Assembly: GCF_033807715.1 (NCBI RefSeq)
Contig: NC_084607.1
Location: forward strand, 20,903,941 to 20,967,940
Length of the DNA: 64,000 bases
Direction of reading: 5' to 3'
Source of the DNA: Cololabis saira
Taxonomy: Eukaryota; Chordata; Actinopteri; Beloniformes; Belonidae
This document shows, in pieces, positions 42,245 to 54,952 of this stretch (within the stretch, counting starts at the first letter, position 1; every line of letters begins with the position of its first letter). The notes below the pieces were generated by a model. That model did no database searches and was not told the DNA's origin. It saw only the letters and a program-made list of their open reading frames with translations. The translations under genes were made by a program, and so were the position numbers.

Positions 42245-44852
42245 ACAAATTAAGTGTAGCTGTTAAGCAAAACACAAGCAACGTTGGGTTTATACTATTT
42301 GCAAAGAAATGCAAGTCCCAGAAAATCTGAGAATTTCTTCTTTAAAAAAAGAAATGCATTCTCCATATGTTTCCAACTTCTGATTTTAGTTTGTATCATG
42401 ACTTAAACTTAATGTAGTGTTTCTTTTTTATATGAATTATTTTCAAAGTATAATTTATTTTATTAAAACAGTAGTTGTGCTGTATAGTGACGGAAACCAG
42501 TATTGTTTTTTTTTTGTTTGATTTGACTAAATTAAAAAAATAATTGTAGAATTTTCTTGTGGAAGTGAAACCTTTTTTTTGTTGTAGTGGATTTGCATAA
42601 AGTAAATAATTCAAATGAATATTTCATAAAGTTGTACATGCTTAATTAAAGCTGAAAAAAATCTCTATGCCATCCTTGTTTTCCAGTTGGGAGTCCCAGT
42701 ACTGTGAGCGCACCTGCCACCAGTTTGTCATCCTCACCTCCGACTGTCCAGCCAGTTGCCATTCAGGCTCAGCTTCATGGGCTGACCACCGCCTCTCCTA
42801 TCCTGACCACCGCCTCTCCTATCCTGACCACCGCCTCTCCTATCCTGACCACCGCCTCTCCTATCCTGACCACCGCCTCTCCTATCCTGACCACATCAAC
42901 AAGCCCTCCAGTTCAAGCCATCGCACCTCACGTACAGCAAGTTCCCGTAAGCATGTCAAGTTGATACCTGAGTGCACCTGAATGGACTTGGACAATCAAT
43001 ACACTACTTTCTTTGTCTTTTACTGACATTTGTGCATTTTCTTCTGGTGTGTGTTACTCAGGTGCTTTTGCAGCCCCAGTTCATCAAGGCCGAGTCCCTC
43101 CTCCTCACAACTCTAAAGCCCGACCCGTGTATGGTTACGACTATGGCCTCTCCCACATCCCTGGCCACCACGACCACCGCAGTACAGAGCACTTCACTGC
43201 AGGTATGCACACGTAAATCCAAGTTTAGATACAAGGTCATATAATGCTTGAGGTTGATTGAATTACCACTTTGGTTATACTTTTTATTTGATTATCTTAT
43301 CTTATATCTACACCCCTCTCTAGGCCTTTATGGGCGGGGGCACCATCCTGACCACAGTACCAGTGATGGTGGATGCTGATAAGTTGCCTATCAACCGCAT
43401 CGCTATCACTGGTAAGACCATGGGGCAACCATATAAAGGAGAGAAGCGCACAGCTCACAACGCCATCGAGAAGCGTTATCGCTCTTCCATCAATGATAAA
43501 ATTGTGGAGCTTAAAGACCTGGTGGCTGGCACCGAGGCCAAGGTAGGACTCAGAGTTATTGATGATTATCTGATTTAAGTCACTGCCTGTTCTCATTTTT
43601 TTATATGTTGTATGAAATGTATGGATGTTTATGCCAACTGTGATTAGATTCAAGAACAATTTAATTCAAATACTTGTACTTAAGATAAATGCTAATAGTA
43701 TTTGTTTTCAATAAATCTTTCTCTCGCTCTCTTTTTTTTATAATCTTAGCTCAACAAGTCTGCAGTGCTGAGAAAAGCAATTGACTACATCCGTTACCTG
43801 CAGCAAGCTAACCAGAAACTCAAACAAGAGAACGTGGCCCTTAAAATGGCAGCTCAGAAAAACAGTATGCACTTTAATCCTTTTTTTTTTTTCTTTTGTG
43901 TGGAATTGCCTCTTGGCTTTCAATTTAATTCCTCAAGAGTTTGCTTTGTAGTTAACCTTTTATGTCAAGCTCTGTTCATAGCTACTGTTATCTTGAACTG
44001 AACGGAAAACAGGTGGAAGCTTTCCATGTTTTCGAACACTAATTGACTCAAACCGCTCTCTTTGTCATTCCTTTCTTCTCTGCTCAGAGACTCTCAAGGA
44101 CCTGGTTGCCATGGAGGTAGATGGACCCACGGAGGTGAAGAATGAACTGCCCACCCCCCCAGCCTCCGATGTGGGCTCCCCGACCTCTTACTCACACTGT
44201 AGCAGCGACTCGGAGCCCGATAGTCCAATGGTGGAGGACATGAAGGTATGCAGCTCACATCTTATCTGCTGCACACAAATCATGATGACTTGGTTTTCAG
44301 GATTTGTCTTTAATAAGGGTTTAGGTTAGATAGCTGCGTCCATTTTTTTTTTTATTTATTTATTTTTTAATTAAATTAGATATAGATTTGAAATTATGTA
44401 GAACTTTAACTTTATTTAAAAAAACATTGAAAAGAAGGATGATTTCCTTATATTAAATTAATGAGTGGCTTGATGTTGATTTGGGTATTTATTTATTTAA
44501 TTGGTGATTTGCTTTGATTTTTTAAGGATGAAGGTAACATGTAGACTGCACCTTTATTTTAAAAATCTTTTATTTTTTGAGGAATGTTTGTTATCCCTAC
44601 AGAGGCAATTTGTTTTACGGGCAGTCTTTCTCTTACTTTTTGCTTTTATTTTATTAATTTAATTAATCTTTTTGAGGGTAGGCAAATAATAAGCTTTGCT
44701 TCAGCCTACCCCTTTTTCGGTCTAGATGTTATTTGTTTATTTGTATACTGGAAACTTTTTTGTTATGTTTTCTTTGAACAATTGAACGTTTTCTTGTTGT
44801 CAGTTTTATTCTTGTTTTTTTTTTATTTATTTTTTTTTTTGTGTCATGACCG

Positions 44853-44883
<31 letters not shown>

Positions 44884-47800
44884 TTAGATAGCTGCGTCCA
44901 TTAAACATCGGGTAACCAGTTCAAGTGTCTTGAAGAAAGATATTAAATATCATCTTTGATATATTCATCGATTGATATAATTACCTAGACGCTATTGTAA
45001 GGTTTTCCTTTGGTTAATTAGTTAAGTTTAGTCAGTCGTGTGAAAGAAAAGTTGTAGGGTTTTACAAATGCTCAATAAAAAGCCTGGTCATACGCTGTGT
45101 TAAAGTTGGCTCAATGCAGCTTAAGATGAATAGCAGCACTTGACTAAGACAAAATGCAGAAGCAGTGTGGAAGAAATTAAGAACACCCTTAGTGTTTACT
45201 TAGATGGCATTTAAGAATAATTATATGTACCAGGTGCTGCCAGTCAAATCCTGTTGCTACTCCTGCGCCTGCATTAAAGCAAACAACTTGTCAGTCTGTT
45301 GGTCTGAAATCTTCATTTGTGTGTAAACACAAAGTCAAGGAGGAAAGAAATTTGTAGTGATCTTAAAAAAGAAATTGTGGCTGCCCATCTATCTGGAGGG
45401 TGTTACAAGGACAGTTTGCAAAAGTCCAAAAAGGGTGTACTTCTATTTTTATTCAGCTGAACATAGTGTCAATTTGCATTTTCAAATCAAAAGCATATAA
45501 AGCCAATGTGGAGATCAAAAAAGCTTTGGTGCAACCCATTTATTTCCAGTGGTTTCTGCTTTGTATATGAAGCATGAAACAGATTAGATGGAAGCACACT
45601 GAACGTTTGAAGTAAAGACAGAGCCATGTGCATCTATAAACCTAGTAAAACTATTTCAACTAGAAACCCTTTCTGTGACTGACTCTGAAATGATCAAAAA
45701 AAAAACCCCACCAAACAATTCCACCAACAACAGTTAACCACACATAAAATGATGTATTTGCTGCCTTTGTTACAATATATTACAGATTGATACTGATTTT
45801 CTTACTTTTGATGCGGCAGCCAACTATAGGCACGTCGGACGGATCTGAAGCAGGTGGAAGTGCTGGCGGCATGTTGGATCGTTCCCGCATGGCGTTGTGT
45901 GCCTTCACCTTCCTCTTCGTCTCCCTCAACCCTCTGGCTTCTCTGCTCTGCTCTGGTAGCGGCTCTGCAGGCGGGGCTGGAGACGTCCCCCGTCACGCAG
46001 GCAGGAACGTCCTGGGTGTGGATGCAGAAGGTATGGACTTCATAAAGTCTGAAAAAAGAAGTTGATCACGTTTATGGTGATTCCACTTACAGTTGGTTAT
46101 AAAGAGCTCTGATTTCACGTGACGTGTTGTATGACATGATGCAGTTAACTTACAATATTTGCAGTTTCATGGTAGTATGTGTATTGTTTGTAGCTGAATC
46201 GTGGGGCTGGATGGACTGGATGCTTCCAACTATACTGGTGTGGCTGCTGAATGGTGTTTTGGTATCCGGGGTTCTGATTCGACTGCTGGTCTATGGAGAA
46301 CCTGTAACCAGACCACACTCTGGATCATCTGTCTTGTTCTGGAGACACCGCAAACAGGCTGATCTGGACCTTGCTAGAGTGGGTTTTATTTCGTTTTCCT
46401 ATGAAGATCCTCATTGAGATGTATTGCATCTTTTACCTATTCTTTCTGATTACTGATCTCTTTTACAGGGAGATTTTGCTCAGGCCATCCACAACCTACG
46501 GACTTGTCTGAAGGCTCTCGGCCGTCCTTTGCCAACCTCCCAGTTGGACCTAGCCTGTGCAGCACTCTGGTGTTTTGTAAGGTTCTGCCTCCAAAGGCTT
46601 TGGGTTGGCCGCTGGTTGGCTGCCAGGGCCGGTGGGCTGCGATCTGACCGCCCCCTGCAGGAGGATGCATGCAAGAGCAGCCGTGACGCAGCCCTGGTTT
46701 ACCATCGCCTTCATCAGCTACACATGACAGGTTGGTTGTGATAGGAATCCTGTTTCTACATGAAATCATTTAGGTAGAGTCGGCAGACTGAAACCCTGGG
46801 CATTAAGAGCAAGTACGCTGATGTTACTTCAGTTCCTATCAAACAGTAAAACTCACACATTTTGCTCAATGAAACTATAAGACAGAAATTATCTCATTGG
46901 TCTGTAATTTGCTTCCATCAAGTGGAGCTTTTAACAAATAGTTCTTGGCTTTTAAAGTAAATTCGATTTTACTATGGTTTTTTGACGGCTGTAGTTTGGG
47001 TTCTTTTTTCGACCTCTGTTACTACTTTCTGTCACTGTTTTCTGTTATGACTTTGCTTAGGGATTAAAATAACAATGTTGGCATTGTTTTCACATGTATG
47101 TTTTTTTATGCATGTATTGTATAAATTTGCATATTTTCATTATTTGCTACTGTATTAAAGACTAATTGGCACACAGAAGATTTAAGATACTCATTTGGGT
47201 AAAGTTTATGTTATATTCTTTGTGTACAGGTAAACTGACTGGGAACCACCTGTCAGCGGTGCACATGGCTTTAAGTGGTGTGAACTTGGCTGAGTGTGCT
47301 GGATCGTGTCTGCCTGTAGCCTCTCTGGCTGAAGTTTACGTTTCTGCAGCTCTTCGAGTTAAAGCCAGCTTGCCAAGGGTCTTGCATTTCACCTCTGTAG
47401 GTCCCTTTTTTTCTGCTTGCTTAAACATCATGGCGCTCATTTACGCCGATTTATTAAGTGTTTTTGCCTCGATTTAGATATTACTTAGAAGTACTCAAAT
47501 TTTGCTGGTGCTTATTTAGAACTCTTGTGACATGTAAAAGTAACAATATTTGACCTTCCATTGTTAATAAACATGTTTTGTTGGTAATAAACCTGGCCGT
47601 GGTCTCTCCTGCCAGCGAGTGTTCCTGAGCAGTGCCCGGCAGGCGTGCCTGTCCTCCAGCGGCAGCGTTCCTCCAGCCATGCAGTGGCTTTGTCATCCAC
47701 TTGGCCACCGCTTCTTTGTGGACGGGGACTGGGCTATTCGCAGCACACCGAAAGAGAGCATCTACAGCCAGGCTGGCAACACGGGTCAGTGACCGCAAAA

Positions 47801-50800
47801 TTTGAATAAGTATTAAATAGTAGATTTTATAATTCCTAATTTATTCAGTTGAATTCCCATGACATTGCCCCCTACAGCCCAGTTACCTAATTTATTTATG
47901 CAAACTCTGGCATTTGTATTTGTGAAATAAATGATTTGTTGGCTCTCTTACAGTGGATCCCCTGGCCCAGGTGACTCAGGCGTTCAGAGAACACCTCCTG
48001 GAAAAGGCTCTGTACTGTGTCGCGCAGCCCCAGGGGGAGAAGAGTCCCAGCCAGGGCAAGGGGTAGGAAAATCACACACATTTTCAAATTCTCTGTGTCC
48101 TATTATTTTTCTGATATAAATGCAAATGGGAGACAAACAAAATAACAAGGTTGTCGGTAATGCTGATTTTTGAGTTCAGAATAAATGTGATTACGGCACA
48201 ATTACAGCCATTAAGCCCGTATTTCCTATCAGGGAATACGCCGACGCCTTGGAGTACCTCCAGCTGCTGATCAGCGCTTCGGATGCAGCTGGTGCCACTT
48301 CCCAGTCCTTCGCGATTGGATCCAACATGGCTACAGTGACTGGTAGGTCACCACAAAAGCTGTCCTCAATGTTACCAATGTGTTTATAGTCTGTAAAAGC
48401 ACCAGAAGATAGAAGCTCAAAATCCTAAGTGTTGATTTGAACCACTCACTTCATTCCTGTTATAGAGAGAAGCGATTGCATATCCTTCTTCTCTTTATAA
48501 CTTACCATAGCTGTTTGGTTATCTTAGTATGTTCACTAAATAAGAAATTGCAAGGCAAAGTAAATTTTAGTCTCTATTGTAATAAAGTAGCACGATTTCC
48601 ACTTGACTTTCACCCTCCCACTACTTTCCCTTGTCTTCACTGATCACTGATCTGAGCGCAAGGCGGCTAGGTGAAAGGGAGGCATCTGCTAGATTGCTTC
48701 ATTTATCTTCAGCACTGTCAAATCTGTGCTCACCTTGAGAAGAGGAAGGGAAGTGAGACTGTGCAGTGATTTTAATAAGAGATTTTTCTTGGCAGCGGTT
48801 CAGGTTGCTCACACGGTGTTCGAAATCGGTGTGTGTGTGCCTTTCACAATGTGAAACCGAACATTTCCCCTCTAAATCAGTTGTAAAAATGGCTGCTTTT
48901 GCAGGGTGCATGTTGTGACTGTGCAAAGAGGGAGAAAGAGATTGATAGAAATCACAATTCATATATACACTTGTCATGCTTGTTAAATCTAGAAGATGTC
49001 GATATTTCCATCTTTATTTGCAAGGGGTATTTGTCTTTGACTGTTAATTAGATTTATTTTTTAATATGTTTTTCCCAAATCTTCAGGTTGTGACCCTCAC
49101 TCCAAGTGGTGGTCCTCTGTTGCCGTTGTCATCATCAACTGGCTCCAAGGCGATGATGCTGCTGCGGAGAGGCTCTATCCAACAGTTGAGCACCTGCCTC
49201 GAAGTCTGCAGAATTCAGAGTAAGTTAGAAATGTGTATACTGGAAGTTCTGCATCCAGTTCCAGAGAGTTGCATTACTTTTCTCTGCTATTCCCAACCTG
49301 AGTTCTTTAAACACTCATACAGTGGTGTCACTTTAACATGTGTCCTTTGTCTGGTTCCCCCCCTTGTTCTGACAGGAGTCTTCTTCCCAAAGCTTGTCTG
49401 AACACATTCAGGGCAGTCAGGACTCTTCTCTCAAAGCCAGAAAACTGCCAGCTGAATCTGAGCTACGTTGACAAGGCCAGCACCCTCCTCCGAGACAGTC
49501 TCAACCTTGGACCACACTGCCATAACTCCAGTTTAGACAAGGTATACGCGCAGGAAACCACAAGGTCCTTCAGATTTGTGCACACAAGTCAAGTTGATGT
49601 TTATTATTCCGGTGTGGAATTATGAAAAGGTGACAGCATTTGCGTCAGAAAGAGCCAATGACACGCACGTGTGAATAAAATTGTAAACGCAGGAAATTAC
49701 TCACACATACGCATAATCACTGGCGCGTATAAATTCGCACGATTTCATTGCACAATACAGCGCTACGTCATTTAGCAGAAAGAGATTCCCCTGCAGCAGC
49801 TCCTCTCTGGGATACTGCAGTGTCCTACCCTGTGGCATTCAGCAGATGGTGATGCTGGTGGATAGGTAGCTCACGCTGTAGGTGTGTGCACGGCCAGAGC
49901 TGCAGTGCATTGTAGTTGCATTGCATGTGTGTGTTATCGTAGTGCAATGTATCTGCAGTGCAACACAGAGCTGGCCACTAACAGCACACGCAGTATTACA
50001 TGCCTTACACATTTGTGTTCATATAATTTCCGCCTTTGCATTGCACTTGATTTTAGGTTGCAAAAATGTCAAGTGTAATACATGGTATCTCAACATTACA
50101 AACATGTCACATTTCATTGGCCCAGTCAGTGACCACCTCTGTGCCGGTAAAATGTTGTCATATTTATATGCTAATGCTAATCCCGTTCATTTCTCCGCAG
50201 GTTGTGGAATTGTTGGTTTGTGATCTACTTTTGGTTATGCGGACCAATATCTGGCATGTGCAGCAACAAGGGACGAGTCCTGCTGGGCCGGGGACGGTGG
50301 GTCCTAGCAGCCCTGCAGGTCTTCATCAGGCCTCTCCACCAGAACTCCAGGGCTTTCAGCAAGACCTGAGCTCCCTACGAAAGCTGGCACACACCTTCAA
50401 ACCTGCAATGAGAAGAGTACGTAAACAGATCCATTCACTACTTTTTAACTGTAAAGGATGTGGTCACCAAAGTCCTATGTTAGGTTTAGTTGTAGTGAGG
50501 GGGTTAGGGGGAACTCTAAACAATCTTTTATACTTAGCCCCTCTGAGTTGAGGCATCACGGCACAACATGGGATACAAATGCTGAAAACGACTGAAAAGA
50601 GATAATGAGCACAATTAGGGCTGGGCGATATGGACCAAAAGTCATATCTCGATATTTTCTAACTGAATGGCGATACTCGATATATATGGATATTTTTTCT
50701 GTGCCATAATTGGGGTTTCCCCCAAAGCATTATAGCATAGCATCTCTGTTAGCTTCATTTTTTTTCTAAGCCAAACCTTAAAAAAACAGTCAGTTTTAAT

Positions 50801-52364
50801 ACAAAGCCTCGTGCCAAATGTCACACAGGTACATTTATTAACAGAGGTCTGCACAATATCAAAATGTATAAAACAAATGAAATAAAAATAAACTGCCTGC
50901 ATATATATAGAATAAAAATGCTTCTTGAATAGAATAAAACAAATATGGCCTTTCCTGCATAACAATTAAATTAAAATACACTGTGCAATTAATACAATGT
51001 AGACAGTAACAGGCAGACTTTTCCACTGAGGTTGACAGTTGTGCAAATAACAAAACATTTGTGCAAATCTCAAATAAAACATTCAAGTCAATTTGTCACA
51101 AAATAAGCTATATCAAAATCATAAAAAAAAAACAACAACTTTTTTTTAATAATCGATATAAACGATATTGTCTCGTACCATATCGCGTTTTAAAATGTAT
51201 CGATATATATTAAAATCTCGATATATCGCCCAGCCCTAAGCACAATGCAGCTCCTGCGTTGCAGACTTTGTGGTGTCAGGAACCTTTAGGCACTCACTCA
51301 CTCTTTCATTTTCACAAGTGTGTCATGGACGTGAGCAGTCTGAATGACTGAATGAAACTGCTTTTAACAAACTGATAAATCCAAAAAATGTCAAACATCT
51401 CTTGTCTGAAAAAACTTTTCTGATTGATAGACATTAAGACAGATTAGCTAGCAGTACTATACATGATGGTACAAATGAAGAGATGTACATGGTATATATA
51501 TATATGCACCGCATTTAATGTGATTGTACAGTATTTGCAGGCTGTGCATGGGTAGAAATTAGCTGGAGGTCTCACAACACACGCACACAGACACACACGC
51601 ACACAGCAACCTGGGGCGAGTGTTTAACAGCACTGTTCACTAAACTTCAAAGTCTCTCTGAGGTAGAGCTGAACATTATGTGTGAGTCATCATCACTCGC
51701 TCTCATCCCTCCGCCTCCCCCTCCTCCTCCCATTTGCCTCTCATCTCTCTCCCCTTCATCTCTTTGCAGTTGTTCCTCCATGAAGCTACAGCCAGGCTGA
51801 TGGCGGGGGCCAGTCCAACCAGAACCCATCAGCTTCTGGATCGCTCACTGCGACGCAGAGCAACACCTGGAGCTAAGACAGGTGTGTGTTTGCTTGCATG
51901 TGGTCACGCTACTGTTGATTTTATATTTGTTGCAATCTGCATCTTTTTACATGATTTCTTCTTTAAATGCTAAGCCCAAGAGGTGTTAGAAGCTCTAGCT
52001 AAATTGCATCAGTTATTTCCATTAGATTGTCTTCTGTTTTACACATTTGTTAATCATAAAATGCGCCTATAATTATATGCAAATCTGTTGAGGTTTGATT
52101 GGCTGTCGAAGGGCTTGCTCAAAATGGTTTGTTTTGTGTGCAGAGGAGTGTGAGACACGACCTGGCCAGCGGGAGCAGGCAGAGGCTGTGATGCTGGCGT
52201 GCCGCTACCTTCCTCCCTCCTTCCTTTCGGCTCCGGGCCAAAGGATGGGCATGCTGGCCGACGCAGCCCGCACGCTGGAGAAACTGGGAGACAAGAGAAC
52301 CCTCCACGACTGCCAGCAAATGATCATAAAACTGGGCAGCGGCACCACCGTCACCAACAGCTAG
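36851..52364 (+). CDS. srebf1: SREBP-1, membrane-bound bHLH-LZ lipogenic transcription factor
   Basis: Nineteen coding exons: 36851-36956, 39007-39549, 42687-42946, 43062-43202, 43324-43542, 43750-43864, 44088-44245, 45820-46030, 46194-46378, 46469-46730, 47230-47396, 47616-47784, 47954-48062, 48233-48342, 49087-49219, 49376-49541, 50201-50416, 51770-51881 and 52144-52364. They join in phase to 1200 codons. The acidic N-terminus ([20 protein letters not shown]) corresponds to the long 1a form. A Pro/Ser/Gln-rich linker follows. The bHLH contains HNAIEKRYR at 395-403, with the SREBP-specific Tyr, then a leucine zipper to about 461. DRSR at 534-537 and Leu-Cys at 540-541 mark the site-2 protease region. 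TM1 is about 538-557, the luminal site-1 protease site RNVL is at 576-579, and TM2 is about 594-616. The C-terminal SCAP-binding domain ends GGTTVT-like (GSGTTVTNS). RNVL and AMQWLCHP identify SREBF1 rather than SREBF2. Confidence 0.97.
37311..37410. mobile_element. Palindromic MITE in srebf1 intron 1
   Basis: TATGGTTCTGCGTTA on the left and TAACGCGGAACCATA on the right, with GACGCAGAGCCTACGCCGTA pairing imperfectly with TACGCGGTAGGCTCTGCGT, make a near-complete fold-back of about 100 bp. I recall similar fold-backs in fish genomes, but the family is unnamed here. Confidence 0.75.
37884..38040 (+). promoter_or_regulatory. srebf1: Putative SREBP-1c-type internal promoter (LXRE, CCAAT, SRE-like, TATA-like)
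   Basis: TGACCGACTGTAACCT at 37884-37899 reads on the other strand as AGGTTA-CAGT-CGGTCA, a DR4 very close to the LXR element of the mouse Srebp-1c promoter (GGGTTACTGGCGGTCA, from memory). Downstream come an inverted CCAAT box (ATTGG, 38000-38004), an SRE-like ATCACCTCAT at 38014-38023 (two changes from ATCACCCCAC) and TTTAAAA at 38034-38040. The cluster lies in srebf1 intron 1, where mammals place the 1c promoter. I could not identify a short 1c coding exon downstream. Confidence 0.55.
39604..40085. mobile_element. Non-autonomous hAT element with internal minisatellite
   Basis: Termini CAGGGGTCGGCAACCC and its reverse complement are flanked by a perfect 8-bp duplication, CTTTAAAC, at 39596-39603 and 40086-40093. 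The 482-bp body contains about ten degenerate units of TTTTTTCTCGACATTTC between about 39770 and 39960. It starts 54 bp after the srebf1 exon 2 splice donor. Confidence 0.93.
40635..40975. mobile_element. Tc1/mariner-type MITE in srebf1 intron 2
   Basis: CAGTCATGTGAAAA at the left and TTTGCTCATGACTG at the right are imperfect inverted ends. TA dinucleotides stand on both sides (40633-40634 and 40976-40977), as expected for this superfamily. No transposase frame is present. A palindrome, GAGTACCGGTACTC, lies near the right end. Confidence 0.65.
42191..42242. repeat. (GT)n(AT)n microsatellite
   Basis: A GT-rich stretch passes into about 14 AT repeats in srebf1 intron 2. Confidence 0.9.
42782..42886 (+). 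repeat. srebf1: Coding minisatellite in srebf1 exon 3: five perfect 21-bp units
   Basis: Five nucleotide-identical units, each CTGACCACCGCCTCTCCTAT plus C, encode (LTTASPI)x5 at residues 249-283. They lie in the Pro/Ser/Thr-rich linker between the activation domain and the bHLH. The unit is a multiple of three, so copy changes stay in frame. Identity at every synonymous site implies recent expansion. Confidence 0.95.
44345..44880 (+). mobile_element. 5'-truncated LINE-like retroposon with 22-bp target-site duplication
   Basis: The 22 bp at 44323-44344 (core GGTTAGATAGCTGCGTCC) are repeated exactly at 44881-44902. The 536 bp between them end TGTCATGACCG followed by about 28 A. This is the structure of target-primed reverse transcription in the plus orientation. 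The body has no usable reading frame; the CAGCCTACCCCTTTTTCGG segment looks like a LINE 3' end. It lies in srebf1 intron 7. Confidence 0.85.
49892..49976 (+). ncRNA. mir33: pre-miR-33, intronic microRNA in srebf1 intron 16
   Basis: GTGCATTGTAGTTGCATTGC at 49905-49924 is identical to mature miR-33-5p, and the next base, A, also agrees with miR-33a. A loop near TGTGTGTGTTATCGTAG follows. The 3' arm, CAATGTATCTGCAGTGCAAC at 49945-49964, is close to miR-33a-3p. Flanks GGCCAGAGCTG and CAGAGCTGGCC extend the stem. It lies between srebf1 exons 49376-49541 and 50201-50416 on the sense strand. miR-33 is the known SREBF-intron microRNA that represses cholesterol efflux and fatty-acid oxidation genes such as abca1. 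Co-transcription with srebf1 is inferred. Confidence 0.96.
50616..51238. mobile_element. Non-autonomous hAT element, copy 2 (inverted relative to copy 1)
   Basis: The same family as 8636-9243 but in the opposite orientation, with the same TAGGGCTGGGCGATAT termini. It is flanked by a perfect 8-bp duplication, AGCACAAT, at 50608-50615 and 51239-51246. The 623-bp body is closely similar to copy 1; both encode the same fortuitous [11 protein letters not shown] peptide. It lies in srebf1 intron 17. Confidence 0.93.
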
Positions 52365-53680
52365 ACCGATGAGAAGGGGGGGAGGGGCTGAAAGACTTCA
52401 ATGGACGCTGTATATAAAAACATCTCTGACAGTCAAAATCTCATGCGAAGAGACGGTAAACAAATGTTTCCACAGTCACAGAACCATATAGAGTAATTCG
52501 GGCATATAACTGTACATATTCACATCCAGTTGGATCTTTTTAATGGATCATCCCTCTTACAACCCAAAATCCAAATCAGAAAGCACTTGTAAGGTCCACA
52601 TTTTGAACAAAAAATTGAAAGGTTTTTTCTCTTGTTTTGCTCTTGCCAATCCGGACCCCTTTTCTGAAAACAATTGCAGTGTCACACTTTGACCACAGAG
52701 AGGTGCTGCCCACATCCGTGAGGTGGATGTTTAGCCATGAAGTGCGAGTGAGAAGAGCATAAAAGAGAGATTTGCCCTGCATTCTCTTAGGGTAGTCCCA
52801 CCCCCACCCGGTCTGTCTAGCAGAAACGCACTTCCTTCAGGCAGGAGGGCTCGGTGCGTGGGAGTGACGGACCGCGCTGATTGGCTGCAAGGTGAACAGC
52901 CTCTTTGTTTTTGAGAGAAAACGACCAGACTCTTTGGTCTGACCATAGGTAGGTACATTGGGAAGCCTCTCGACATGCTGTTGGAATAATGTTTCTTTGG
53001 TGATTTTAATACACAAGGAGACCATCTGCCCAAACCTGCGTTTCTATCTGCACTAGGCCTGTAAGGCTGCTTTCACTGAGATAAAGAAGATGGCTTTATG
53101 AAGTTATTTTCATAAAGGTTCTTATACTTATTTGTTTTGCTGTGTACATATTTTAAAATGTATTTATAATCTATAAACACTTTGATTACGCAGTATTTTG
53201 CATAAGCAGAGTGATAAATGCTTATTTTCTCCCCTCAGTTCTGTTGAATGTGGTAACCTTAGAGCAGTTTTGTTACTGTACCGCAGCAGATGAGCATCGA
53301 AACGGTAGCATATTAGGTCATCAGTGAAGTCGGAGTCAGTTGACCTTCGGAGCTGTTGGACACGTATACAGCAATGATATGAAAGCACTTAGCAGTTCCT
53401 GATTCTGGTATTGCTCAAACCACGACACAAACCGCTGAAGAACGTTACATTACTGATCCCTTTTCTTCTTTTTTTTCTTTTTGAATGGATTGAACATGTT
53501 TTTCCAAAGAGAGTCCAACATGAGTTTATTTTCAATTTTTCTTTTAACTCCATCATCGCGAGCAACACTTGCTCTTTCAGTCATTATTGTGTCATATCTC
53601 TGGAGAACCACCTTCCCACACTTTTTTTTTTTTTTTAAAAAGGTGGACAAAATAAAATGAAAAGAAAAAGTTTGGCATGT
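52365..53680 (+). other. srebf1: srebf1 3' UTR (probable extent)
   Basis: Non-coding sequence follows the TAG at 52362-52364. AATAAA in ACAAAATAAAATGAAAAG near 53650 is a likely polyadenylation signal. No other gene is seen before the convergent rai1 3' UTR. The end is inferred. Confidence 0.5.
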
Positions 53681-54908
53681 GTGTTTGTCCCCGGACCAGT
53701 ATGTTTTTATAGTGTGAGACTAATGTAAACCCAGGAAAAAGTTGGAATTGAGACGATCGTGAAGCAGCTGTGTCTGAAGATGTTGGTCATGTGTCCTGTC
53801 ATCCTCTGATCGCTCCCTCGTTCTTTGGTTTCATCCTTCTTTCATGTAAATATTAAATCATTTTTTTAAAGAAGACGTTCGTGTTTACTCTGATGATTTC
53901 ATCTTCCTTAATGGTGATGCGAGAAGACATATAAAAGTAGAGTATTATGCAAGTAGGGCTTTTTGTAAAAGGGCAGATACTCTTGCCAGATGTAAAACAG
54001 ACATGGTAGAGAATATAAAAATGTTTTCTGTAACATGATACATTTTTTATTAATCATAAACTACTTTTGATTTGACTCCACACTGAGCCGAACCACTCAA
54101 CCCACATAGTGTCTCTGGTGTCCTCGTGTCAGTGTGTGTTCAGTGAAGACAAAAAGAGCAGGCGTTGGTCATAGCAGCATTGAAAGGTGCTGGTATATTT
54201 CACATTGGCGTTACAAAAAACATTTCAAACAAAGTGATGCTGTGTCATCAAATCCAAACAAATAGACATGAAAATCAATAAAATGGCATGCTCCCACTTA
54301 AGACAAGTGACATTCCCAAAAAGTTTTTTTTTTCATCAATGGATTCTTTTAATAACATTTTATAAGCAATAACATATTCCATTTTATAGAAAATAAACAT
54401 CTCTAGGAAATACTATACACAATTATATTAGTACATCACATCTTACATTTAAACAGCATCAAATACTTATGTACACCATTAAATAATGAGCCTCATAAAA
54501 GAGAACGTTTGGTGTGCAGTATTTGCACTTTCTTTTTCTGTTTTAATACTTAAATATGTCTCCTTTTTGATAAGATCAGAACTGCGACTGGCACTCTGCA
54601 CAGTATTGTTACATAGCGTGGCAGAGTGGAAAGAGGCTACATTTGAGATACACAGACAGACAGGTGTGTCATGGATTCTGGTTTGAATGCACATCGTCGT
54701 GCTGTGGTATGTGACATAATCGTACATTTTTGAAATGTTTAGAGGTTTATACTCATGGGCTGTACATAGTTGATGAAGTAAAATGCCCTGACCCCCCCTG
54801 CTGGATCCTCGGAGCCCTCATCTGTGACAATGGTGGCGTCTACTGTACATATATGAATGTGCAGACAGTTGAATTAAATTCTTGAACAGAATTCATATTT
54901 TTGTCCTT

Positions 54909-54912
<4 letters not shown>

Positions 54913-54952
<40 letters not shown>

